A stretch of 64,000 nucleotides of DNA from Campylobacterales bacterium (GTDB taxonomy: Bacteria > Campylobacterota > Campylobacteria > Campylobacterales > Sulfurimonadaceae): positions 83,589-147,588 of the forward strand of contig JAPLGP010000018.1 in NCBI GenBank assembly GCA_026390075.1, in the 5' to 3' direction. The notes below the pieces were generated by a model. It was not told the origin of the DNA, searched no databases, and saw nothing but the letters and a program-made list of their open reading frames with translations. Positions 1 to 7,520 of the stretch are shown here, piece by piece. Every line of letters starts with the position of its first letter. Within the stretch, counting starts at the first letter, position 1. Position numbers and translations under genes: made by a program.

Positions 1-1
1 T

Positions 2-20
2 CAAGGGATTTTTTCCCTTG
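2..20 (-). terminator. Possible hairpin terminator at window edge
   Basis: A 7-bp perfect stem (CAAGGGA/TCCCTTG) with a 5-nt T loop lies about 37 nt beyond the stop of the leftward sensor-kinase remnant. The sequence that would hold a T tract is outside the window, so intrinsic termination cannot be confirmed. Confidence 0.3.
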
Positions 21-56
21 TCTCCCTTAAAACCGCTTTAAAAATTAGTATAATTT

Positions 57-644
57 TTATGTCACATTAGTTTCTAAAACTTCATCTTCCATTTTTTTTA
101 AAACTAAACGAAAGATAGTACCATCCCCCTCAACGGAAGTAAATGAAATAGCAACATTCATATCATCACACATTTTTTTTGCTAGTCCTAACCCAAGTCC
201 TGTGCCATTGTCTGTAGTATTAACTTGCATAAATGGTTCAAATATAATTTTATGTTTTTCTATTGGAATCCCTTTTCCAGTATCTTCTATTTCTACGATT
301 ACAGAATCTTCTTCTACAAAACTTCGGAGCTCTATAAAACCTTTGTCTGTGAATTTCATTGCGTTTGAGAGTAAATTTAGAAGTACTTGTAAAAATCTTC
401 TTGAGTCAACCAATCCCATAAGTGGTTTTTGGTAGAGTGTTAGATTGAACTTTATATTTGTACCATTGAGCAGAGAATGTGTATTATTGTGTGCTACTTT
501 TAGAATAGAGTTTAAATCATATTTTTCTATTTTATAATCCATCTTTCCTGCTTCTGCTTTTGTAAATTCTAGTAAGTCGTTTATCAGTTGCAAAAGATGT
601 CTTGAATTTACGATTACCCTTTGTAAGAAACCTTTTGTGTCAGT
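57..644 (-). pseudogene. C-terminal half of sensor histidine kinase, cut off by an in-frame TAA
   Basis: This reading frame continues directly, without frameshift, from the upstream kinase after a TAA at 645-647. It encodes the second HisKA helix (first residues TDTKGFLQRV) and a complete HATPase domain: N box LLNLLSNAMKFT, G1 box DTGKGI and G2 box GTGLGLGL. The first ATG (codon at 591-593) falls inside the HisKA helix, and no good ribosome binding site was noticed. Independent translation would give a catalytic domain without its phospho-acceptor His. The simplest explanation is a CAA-to-TAA nonsense change in one 784-residue kinase. Readthrough, fragment complementation or a sequence error remain possible. 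Confidence 0.75.
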
Positions 645-2411
645 TTACAACTCTTTATCAACTAAAATCTCATCAAAATCTTCTATGATTTGGTCTGTAA
701 AATTTATGATTGCATTAAGTGGAGTGCGAAGTTCATGCGAAATTCCACTGATAAAATTTGACTTTGCTTGTCCCGCTTGAAGTGCTTCTTCTTTTGCTTT
801 TATTAATTTTGAATTGAGGACTTCTAAACCTTTTATATACTCTTCGAGTGCCTCGTTTGATTTTTGCAACTCTTGTGTCTTTTGCTCTACTCTGCTTTGG
901 AGTGTGTCATTGAGTATTCGTAATTCACTCTCCATATTTTTAATCATTGTAATATCTCTTCCAATTACAACAACACCTAATATATTTCCCTCTTTATCAT
1001 AAAATGGACTTTTTTTAATTTGAAGTGTTGTAAAACTGCCATCATCATTTTTAGCTTTTACTTCAACAACAACAGTTTTATTTTCTGCGATTACCTGTTT
1101 ATCCATTTGAATATAATAATTTGCAAGCTCAATAGGATGCAGTTCGCTATCTGTCTTACCAATAATTTGATCCATACTCTTTGAAATCCACTTTGCATAT
1201 ACACCGTTACACTCTATATATTTTCCTGTAATATCTTTAAAAAATATAAGGTCATCCGCAGAATATATAATACTTCTAAGTAACTCTTCACTGTTTTTAT
1301 ATTGGTCTATAGTTGTTCGTAATATTTTTGAGTTTTCATTGAATGCATTACATATCATATCCACTTCATAACCCATATTTTTGCACCCTTTTGGCTTAAA
1401 ATCAGATTTATAATCAAATTCACGCACGGCTAATGATATGTTTTTAAGAGGCTTTGAAATCAAATATGTAAATGTCCAACCACCTACCAATAATAATAAG
1501 AGTAGTAAAATAACCCCTCCTGCAATAATTCTGTCATAAATACCATAGAAAGCATATAAAAACTTTTCTTTTGAAAAATCTATAATAATTGTCAAATCTA
1601 ATTCATGCATCGGGATGAGTAGTAAATATCTATATTCATGATTCACATTGTATTTAATTAAATTAGCATGATTTTTTTTTGCTTCTTCTATGGCTGTTAT
1701 TTTTTCTTTTTTCAATGTGGAATCAAGCAAAGATTTATTTAACAACATTGTATTGCTTGATGAACCTTGAATAATATTTGAACTATCTACAATAATTATA
1801 TCTGCGTTATCTTTTTTGAAATCTTCTAGTGCTAACTTATAAATACTGCTAATATCCATTCCGCAACCAACTAAACCAACGGAATTGTTTACATCTCCAA
1901 CAACTACATCCGACCAAATATGCAGAGTTCCCGTTATGTCACTATCAGCATTAATAATAAATTTATTTTTACTATCTAGTGTCTTTAAAAACCACTCACT
2001 CTCTTTATCTGCTGTATCAATAACTTTCACAAGACCATTTTCATCAAAATAATTTTTACTACTTACTTCAGCTACATATATATGCTCTAATTTATAAAGT
2101 TGTTTTAAATCGGAAAGCTTTTTTTTCATCTCATTTGAGATTTTGCCCTCTTTCGCATCACGACTTACAATAAATTTTTGCACATCCTTAGAATCAGCGA
2201 TTACAAGTCCATTATTTTTAATATTGGAGAGAATATTTTCCATTTTTAAATTGTATATTGTTTCAAGATGATGCACTTTTAGCTCAATAAAAATATCTTC
2301 AACAACTTTCTTTAGATAAGTTTGTGTTACAAATAAAGTGATACTAACGACTAATATTGTGATAGCAATCAAGGGTATCATCATTTTAAATATTATAGAA
2401 TTCATTTTCAT
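645..2411 (-). CDS. Membrane sensor histidine kinase, truncated by premature stop
   Basis: The product has 588 residues. A transmembrane helix spans about 11-29, followed by an extracytoplasmic sensor region (about 30-295, Cache-like in size and layout), a second helix (about 296-318) and a HAMP-like linker. A PAS domain follows (about 378-500, with the segment starting IIYSADDLIFFKD), then a coiled coil and the HisKA H box SHELRTPLNAI with the phospho-acceptor at His559. The frame ends at DKEL followed by TAA, so the ATPase domain (57-644) is cut off. The gene lies 26 bp beyond the receiver gene at the tail of the chemosensory operon, and the pair may have formed a two-component module. As it stands it probably cannot autophosphorylate. 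The ligand is unknown. Confidence 0.75.
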   Translation of the reverse strand: MKMNSIIFKMMIPLIAITILVVSITLFVTQTYLKKVVEDIFIELKVHHLETIYNLKMENILSNIKNNGLVIADSKDVQKFIVSRDAKEGKISNEMKKKLSDLKQLYKLEHIYVAEVSSKNYFDENGLVKVIDTADKESEWFLKTLDSKNKFIINADSDITGTLHIWSDVVVGDVNNSVGLVGCGMDISSIYKLALEDFKKDNADIIIVDSSNIIQGSSSNTMLLNKSLLDSTLKKEKITAIEEAKKNHANLIKYNVNHEYRYLLLIPMHELDLTIIIDFSKEKFLYAFYGIYDRIIAGGVILLLLLLLVGGWTFTYLISKPLKNISLAVREFDYKSDFKPKGCKNMGYEVDMICNAFNENSKILRTTIDQYKNSEELLRSIIYSADDLIFFKDITGKYIECNGVYAKWISKSMDQIIGKTDSELHPIELANYYIQMDKQVIAENKTVVVEVKAKNDDGSFTTLQIKKSPFYDKEGNILGVVVIGRDITMIKNMESELRILNDTLQSRVEQKTQELQKSNEALEEYIKGLEVLNSKLIKAKEEALQAGQAKSNFISGISHELRTPLNAIINFTDQIIEDFDEILVDKEL

Positions 2412-2437
2412 CTTTTATTCCTTATACTTTTTATAAC

Positions 2438-2812
2438 CTATGATAGATGAATACTTTGTTGTAACATTTCAAGAAGCTCTTTTCTTGAAAATGGTTTTTC
2501 TAAAATATAATCAAAACCTTTTTCTAAGTACATTTTTTTCATCTCTGCAAAAACGGAAGCAGTTACGGCAACAATAGGTACATTGACAAATCTTTCTTGA
2601 TTGTTAATCCAAGAAGCCAATTCCACACCACCCATATTTGGCATCTCAATATCTACTAAAAAAATATCTATATTCTCTTCATGACTCAGCATCTCTATGC
2701 CAATTTTACCATCTTGCGCCCATAACAATTCCACTGGTGTTTTGAGTTTTCTTAAGTTTGATTTTACTACTAAATAGTTATCTTCATTATCTTCTGCTAA
2801 AAATATTCTCAT
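2438..2812 (-). CDS. Single-domain response regulator (CheY-like)
   Basis: The product is a 124-residue stand-alone receiver domain. The acidic pair E7/D8, the phospho-acceptor D54 (FLVDIEMP), T84 (VTAS) and the conserved lysine K106 (EKPFS) are all present, so phosphorylation looks competent. There is no output domain. It is the second-to-last gene of the chemosensory operon, separated from cheB by a palindromic repeat and followed at once by the interrupted sensor kinase. It may relay signals from CheA or that kinase to a partner protein, or act as a phosphate sink. The true partner cannot be read from the sequence. Confidence 0.8.
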   Translation of the reverse strand: MRIFLAEDNEDNYLVVKSNLRKLKTPVELLWAQDGKIGIEMLSHEENIDIFLVDIEMPNMGGVELASWINNQERFVNVPIVAVTASVFAEMKKMYLEKGFDYILEKPFSRKELLEMLQQSIHLS

Positions 2813-2838
2813 GTATTATTCCTTGTACTTTTATGTAA

Positions 2839-2965
2839 TAGACTTCTTGCAAAACTCAGATTGCTTCGTCGTTCCTCCTCGCAATGACGGTAATTCTTCC
2901 TTGGTACATAACCGTCATTGCGAACGAAGTGAAGCAATCTAAAAGCGGGTTATGCAAAAAGTCTA
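2839..2965. repeat. Palindromic MITE/REP-like element, copy A
   Basis: About 127 bp bounded by imperfect terminal inverted repeats (left TAGACTTCTTGCAAAAC; right arm reads AGACTTTTTGCATAAC in reverse complement). It encloses two opposed arms of the type GATTGCTTCGTC...CGCAATGACGG. There is no coding capacity. It lies between cheB and the receiver gene, both leftward, so it may fold as an mRNA hairpin downstream of cheB. Related copies are at 22746, 42888 and 48109. Confidence 0.8.
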
Positions 2966-2976
2966 ATGTTTATAAA

Positions 2977-2988
2977 TTCCACATGCCA
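2977..2988 (+). repeat. Dispersed TTCCACATGCCA motif, intergenic copy
   Basis: An exact 12-bp copy of the window-wide motif, placed just beyond the cheB stop codon. Confidence 0.85.
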
Positions 2989-2990
2989 TC

Positions 2991-4007
2991 TCATAGAGAT
3001 GAAAGTATGGCATGTGCAACTTTACTTAATGGCACTTGTCTCTCAACCGCACCTATGTCATAAGCGATTTTAGGCATACCGTAAACTACACAGCTTGCTT
3101 CATCTTGTCCGATTGTTCTCGCTCCTGCATTTTTCATAGCCAAAAGCCCTTTTGCCCCATCGCCACCCATTCCTGTAAGTATGACACCAATTGCATTTGC
3201 ACCAGCAATTTTTGCAACGGAATGAAACAAAACATCTACTGAGGGACGATGACCTGAAACTTTTTCACCACTTCCTATTTCAACATAATATCTAGCACCA
3301 GAACGCCGCACAACCATGTGATAATCCCCTGGAGCAACTAAAACTACCCCAGGAGTAATACTATCGCCATTTTTTGCTTCTCTTACTTCCATAGCACAAA
3401 GTGAATTTAATCTTTGCGCAAATGGTTCTGTAAAATTTGCTGGCATGTGTTGCACAACAACTGTTCCAGGTCCATTTCTAGGTAATCCTATCAGTACATC
3501 TTTAAGGGCTTCTGTACCACCTGTTGAAGCACCAATCGCTAAAATTTTATTGGTAGTTTCTGCCAATGAAGTTGTATTGGCTTGACTTTTTAACTCTTTT
3601 TTAAAAACTTTTGCTTTTGAGGCTGCTTTTATTTTAGAAATAAGTTCCTCTTTCATTTCATCTTTTGAATCATAAATATGAGAGTGTAACTTAGGAACAA
3701 AATCAACAGCTCCAGCTTCAAGTGCTTCGAGTGTTGTTTTCGCTCCACTTTGTGTTAATGAAGAAACCATAACAACGGGCAATGGCATATAGTGCATAAT
3801 CTTTTTTAAAAAAGTAATCCCGTCCATTCGAGGCATTTCAACATCCAAACAAACCACATCAGGCTTAAGTTCAACGATTTTATCCCGTGCTACGAACGCA
3901 TCCGATGCAGTCGCTACAACTTCAATAGCTGGGTCTGATTCTAAAATTTCTCGCAACACTGCACGCGCTGTCGCACTATCATCTACAATCAATACTCTTA
4001 TAGCCAT
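2991..4007 (-). CDS. cheB: Chemoreceptor glutamate methylesterase/deamidase CheB
   Basis: CheB removes methyl groups from, and deamidates, chemoreceptor glutamates to reset signalling. Its 338 residues contain a full N-terminal receiver (acidic pair D9/D10, phospho-acceptor D55) and a C-terminal methylesterase. The catalytic triad is S161 (GASTGG), H187 (VQHMPANF) and D283 (GMGGDG). Campylobacter and Helicobacter jejuni-type systems generally carry CheB without a receiver. Its presence here fits a separate, classical-style chemosensory system in which CheA phosphorylates CheB. The gene follows cheD with a 16-bp gap in the same operon. Confidence 0.95.
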   Translation of the reverse strand: MAIRVLIVDDSATARAVLREILESDPAIEVVATASDAFVARDKIVELKPDVVCLDVEMPRMDGITFLKKIMHYMPLPVVMVSSLTQSGAKTTLEALEAGAVDFVPKLHSHIYDSKDEMKEELISKIKAASKAKVFKKELKSQANTTSLAETTNKILAIGASTGGTEALKDVLIGLPRNGPGTVVVQHMPANFTEPFAQRLNSLCAMEVREAKNGDSITPGVVLVAPGDYHMVVRRSGARYYVEIGSGEKVSGHRPSVDVLFHSVAKIAGANAIGVILTGMGGDGAKGLLAMKNAGARTIGQDEASCVVYGMPKIAYDIGAVERQVPLSKVAHAILSSL

Positions 4008-4023
4008 GAATTACCTCCGAACA

Positions 4024-4494
4024 TTATGTGTTACTCTTAGCAATATACTTTAACAATACTTTTCCATATTCTAAATTAAATTGAATTTTTCTGCCATTTT
4101 GTTTGCCAACATCTTCGGCAACTATAGCTATTTTATACTCTTTTAAAATCTCTTTTGCAACCAATATATTTTTTTGCCCAATCATCATATTATCTAATAC
4201 CGACGCGTTCATGGATGCACCACCAAAAATTTTTGCTTCCATATTTTTAAGATTAGAACCCTTGTCTAACATGGTTTCTATCAGTTTTGGAATGGCTATA
4301 TTTCCAAATTTTGGAGATTGCAAACCATTCCCATTCCAAAAAGGGAGTAAATAGTGATTCATCCCTCCTATTCCCTGTATTTTATCGTACAAACAAACAG
4401 ACACACAAGAACCTAAAACTGTTGAAATTGCAGTAGGTGCAACATCAACATGGATTTGACCCACATGTATGAAAGTTGAACTACCGTAAATCAT
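4024..4494 (-). CDS. cheD: Chemoreceptor glutamine deamidase CheD
   Basis: CheD deamidates glutamines in chemoreceptors and can work with CheC/CheY-type partners. The 156-residue protein shows the catalytic Cys30 in VLGSCVSVCLYD and His47 in GGMNHYLLP, with the family FGGA segment following. Its ATG shares a base with the stop codon of the upstream kinase-like gene (TAATG), implying translational coupling. Together with cheR and cheB it gives this cluster a complete adaptation set for the MCP encoded upstream. Confidence 0.93.
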   Translation of the reverse strand: MIYGSSTFIHVGQIHVDVAPTAISTVLGSCVSVCLYDKIQGIGGMNHYLLPFWNGNGLQSPKFGNIAIPKLIETMLDKGSNLKNMEAKIFGGASMNASVLDNMMIGQKNILVAKEILKEYKIAIVAEDVGKQNGRKIQFNLEYGKVLLKYIAKSNT

Positions 4495-5318
4495 TATAAT
4501 TCCATCACATTATCAAAGGACTCAAATAAAAATTCATTTGAACCATAGGCTTGAGAATCTATCATGCTCTCATCAAAAAGCAGTGTAACGACAAAAGTGA
4601 CAAACCCATCTTCTACCACATAATCCACACCGCCGCCCAATCTTTCACATAATTCACGAACAATACTAAGCCCGATGCCTAGTCCATGTTCTCCCTTCAT
4701 ATCTTTTGCAAAACGCGTAAATACTTCTGGCTTATAATCGACCTTTGGTCCTTGCCCTTGATTTTTTACTGCTATACGCAACACTGAGTTATTCGTATCT
4801 AAAGTTATATCTATCACACCATTTTCAATGCCGTATTGGCATCCATTAGCGATAAGATTTTTAACTATCATATAAATCTTTTTTGGATCAGATACAACTT
4901 TTTGTTTTATTGTACTTGTTACATTTATTTGAATATTTTTTTCTTTAATCACATACTTTAAACTCTCACACACTTCATCAATAATCTCTTTAGGCTGAAA
5001 TAAAGCGTAAGTTATATCAACCGTTCCACTCTCTATTTCAGCAGCCATAACTAAGTTTTGAATTCTAAAATCAAGATTGAGAGCTTCATAATGAACTAAA
5101 TCAAAAATTTTCTTATTTTGCTCACCCTCCTCAATTTTCAGATGTGGAATCATGCCTAAAAGAACAGTCATAGGATTATTTAATTCATTTGCAACAAGGG
5201 ATAAAAATCTTGATTTTGCTTTTTCACTTTCAATGAGTTTCTTATTTAGCTCTAAAATCTTTTTACTTAAAAAAGCTAACTCGTCTTGAACGCTCTCTTT
5301 ATTTGATATATCTTTCAA
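4494..5318 (-). CDS. Histidine-kinase-like protein with degenerate catalytic sites
   Basis: 274 residues with no membrane segment. An N-terminal coiled coil leads into a HisKA-like helix, but the H box reads ANELNNPM, with Asn44 where the phospho-acceptor His should be. The HATPase domain keeps the N box (VKNLIANGCQYG) and G2 box (GLGIGLSIV), but the G1 box reads KNQGQGP instead of DxGxG. A kinase-like fold is clear, while autokinase activity looks unlikely. It may be a pseudokinase scaffold, phosphatase or regulator for the neighbouring CheD, CheB and receiver proteins. It sits 3 bp after the PAS/MCP-like gene and overlaps cheD, so it is part of the operon. Confidence 0.7.
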   Translation of the reverse strand: MKDISNKESVQDELAFLSKKILELNKKLIESEKAKSRFLSLVANELNNPMTVLLGMIPHLKIEEGEQNKKIFDLVHYEALNLDFRIQNLVMAAEIESGTVDITYALFQPKEIIDEVCESLKYVIKEKNIQINVTSTIKQKVVSDPKKIYMIVKNLIANGCQYGIENGVIDITLDTNNSVLRIAVKNQGQGPKVDYKPEVFTRFAKDMKGEHGLGIGLSIVRELCERLGGGVDYVVEDGFVTFVVTLLFDESMIDSQAYGSNEFLFESFDNVMEL

Positions 5319-5321
5319 AAT

Positions 5322-6686
5322 TCAACCTTCAATATTTTTCATATTTGACATATCATCTTCTAACTTATTTAACATTCTATCCATCTCTTTTGATTCATTT
5401 ATCAACATATTATTTTCTCTAAAAAAACTTTCACCCATTTTTTTCATGACTGAAATTTCTTCTGTCGTATTGGCAATTAAAGATTTTAATTGTGAAAATA
5501 TTTCACCAAATCCTGATGAAGCATCATTACTTCTAGCAGATTCAATAACTCCATACACCTGAATATAGCCTAAATACATAATTTGTTGTTCCAACTCTTC
5601 AAGATGAATAAGACTTTTTTGAATGGATGTATCCATGCTCAAAGTTAACTCAGTTAATTTTTTATTGTATAAATGGACAAGTTCAAAGAGAACATAAACA
5701 CTATTATTTAACGCACCATTCGTATCTTCAAACAACTCTTTTACAAAATAAGTTACCATCTCCATTTGTAAACTTATGGATGAAACCAAAAATATACTCT
5801 CATTTAAGGAATACGATAAAGATTCAGAGAGTGCATGAATTTGCCCAATAAGAATATCATTCTCTTTTGCATTTGTTCTAATATCACTCGCCAATACACC
5901 AAATGTTTCTCCATTTGTATCAATCTTATACGATGCAACGGAAGCATTCAGCGATAAAAATACAATACTTCTCGCAAGAGAACTTAAAACAGAAGCTTTC
6001 TCTTCAAACAATGATTTAACCCTGTAAAACAAATCAATTTTTTCAAACCATTTATCGTATCGTTCCAATAATATTTTACTAGAACAATACAGTGATGTAA
6101 TTTTTAGTTCATGTTTTGGTGCCAAACAAATAGAATCAACATCTGAATTATTTTCCAAAAGTAGTTTTTTTCGCTCTAATAACTCAGCTAATAAAACTTC
6201 ATTCATAAAATGATCATAATCACGATAACCAAAACTACTTAAAGCTTCCAAAAGTAATTTCTCACTCGCATCCATGTCTGTATTTACTTCAGCCATCAAT
6301 AATTTAGAATAGAGTTCTTTAACTAAAGAAAAAACTTCTGTACTAGGCTTTATTCGTATAGAGATATATTGCTCTTTTAAAGGAAATACTACAGCAAAAA
6401 CCCAATAGTATTCACCTTGTTTTGTCCTATTTTTCACATAAGCAGCAACTGGCTTATTTGCTTTTAAATGATCCCATAATATTTTAAAAACAACTTTTGG
6501 CATATCTGGATGACGAATAATATTGTGAGGTTGCAAAAGAATCTCATCTCTTGAATAGCCACTTATGCGTACAAATGTATCATTTCCTGAAACGATTGTA
6601 CTGTCCTTCTTGGTAATTGAAAAGAATAATTCGTGCAAATCAAAATTTGCCTCTTTTGATGCAATAAAATGTTCGCTATTTTTCAC
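5322..6686 (-). CDS. PAS-domain protein with decayed chemoreceptor signalling tip
   Basis: 454 residues, apparently soluble. Residues about 15-120 form an Aer-type PAS domain (GYSRDEI, NIIRHPDMP), a family that often binds FAD or haem to sense redox or oxygen. Residues about 244-275 (LSLNASVASYKI, then TFGVLASDIR) align with the hairpin tip of an MCP (compare [12 protein letters not shown] and [11 protein letters not shown] in the neighbouring MCP), but the glutamates and arginines that contact CheA and CheW are mostly lost. The long helical remainder fits an MCP-like rod. Whether it still signals is unknown. It lies between cheR and the kinase-like gene. Confidence 0.7.
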   Translation of the reverse strand: MKNSEHFIASKEANFDLHELFFSITKKDSTIVSGNDTFVRISGYSRDEILLQPHNIIRHPDMPKVVFKILWDHLKANKPVAAYVKNRTKQGEYYWVFAVVFPLKEQYISIRIKPSTEVFSLVKELYSKLLMAEVNTDMDASEKLLLEALSSFGYRDYDHFMNEVLLAELLERKKLLLENNSDVDSICLAPKHELKITSLYCSSKILLERYDKWFEKIDLFYRVKSLFEEKASVLSSLARSIVFLSLNASVASYKIDTNGETFGVLASDIRTNAKENDILIGQIHALSESLSYSLNESIFLVSSISLQMEMVTYFVKELFEDTNGALNNSVYVLFELVHLYNKKLTELTLSMDTSIQKSLIHLEELEQQIMYLGYIQVYGVIESARSNDASSGFGEIFSQLKSLIANTTEEISVMKKMGESFFRENNMLINESKEMDRMLNKLEDDMSNMKNIEG

Positions 6687-6695
6687 TTATTTCCC

Positions 6696-7520
6696 TTATA
6701 TTTTTTGATAAATTGAAGAACCTAAAAGTTTAAGGGTCTCTTTATGCGTTGTTAAAGATTCTGAACTTCCTAAAAATAGGGGAGCACCTTTTGGCAATAC
6801 TCTTGTATATTTTTCTATGAGTTCATGTCTATTGACATCATCAAAATAAATCATAACATTCCGGCAAAAAATCATATCAAACTTATTTTTGAAAAAAAAT
6901 GGGTCTGTAATGAGATTATACAAACGAAATACGACTTTTTGTTTGAGAAATGGTCGTATTTGGTATCGCAAAACACTATCTACTTGTACTTTATCAAAAG
7001 ATTTCATAACCATTTCTTTTGGCAATAGTTCTACTTGTTTAGACTCATAATGTCCTGCAATTGCTTTTGAGAGAACTTTAGATGAAATATCTGTTGCCAA
7101 AATTTTTATATCCCAACTCTGAAAATCAGGTAAATGATGCTGTAAAAACATCAAAATAGTATAGGGTTCTTCACCACTTGAACACCCTGCTGACCAAATT
7201 CTAATTTTTTTATCTTTTTTAGATGCAATGAGCGCTGGTAAATATCCCTCTAACCATATCCACTGAGCTGATTCACGAAAAAATGATGTAACATTGGTCG
7301 ATATTGCGCTTACAAAAAATGTAAGTTCTTCACCGCTTATATCACTAATTAAATAATCATAGTAATCTCTAAATGAGTTCAAACTGAGTTGATTCAATCG
7401 TTTATTGAGACGACCCTTGACTAAAGTACTTTTTTGCTCAGAGAGAGAAATACCGACTTTTTTATAAATATAATTACGAAAAAGTGTAAACTCTTCTGGT
7501 TTAAGTTCAATCTCAAACAT
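6696..7520 (-). CDS. cheR: Chemotaxis protein methyltransferase CheR
   Basis: CheR methylates chemoreceptor glutamates with S-adenosylmethionine. An N-terminal helical domain is followed by the methyltransferase fold, with SAM motif IRIWSAGCSSGEEPY and the CRNVMIYFD segment. I place the start at the ATG beginning MFEIELKPEEF, which overlaps the cheA stop. A longer frame opens ten codons upstream (to 7550) inside cheA. The operon order cheA-cheR, and the later cheD and cheB, indicate one adaptation module. The adjacent MCP ends DDLKEF and lacks a clear xWxxF CheR-docking pentapeptide. Confidence 0.92.
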   Translation of the reverse strand: MFEIELKPEEFTLFRNYIYKKVGISLSEQKSTLVKGRLNKRLNQLSLNSFRDYYDYLISDISGEELTFFVSAISTNVTSFFRESAQWIWLEGYLPALIASKKDKKIRIWSAGCSSGEEPYTILMFLQHHLPDFQSWDIKILATDISSKVLSKAIAGHYESKQVELLPKEMVMKSFDKVQVDSVLRYQIRPFLKQKVVFRLYNLITDPFFFKNKFDMIFCRNVMIYFDDVNRHELIEKYTRVLPKGAPLFLGSSESLTTHKETLKLLGSSIYQKI

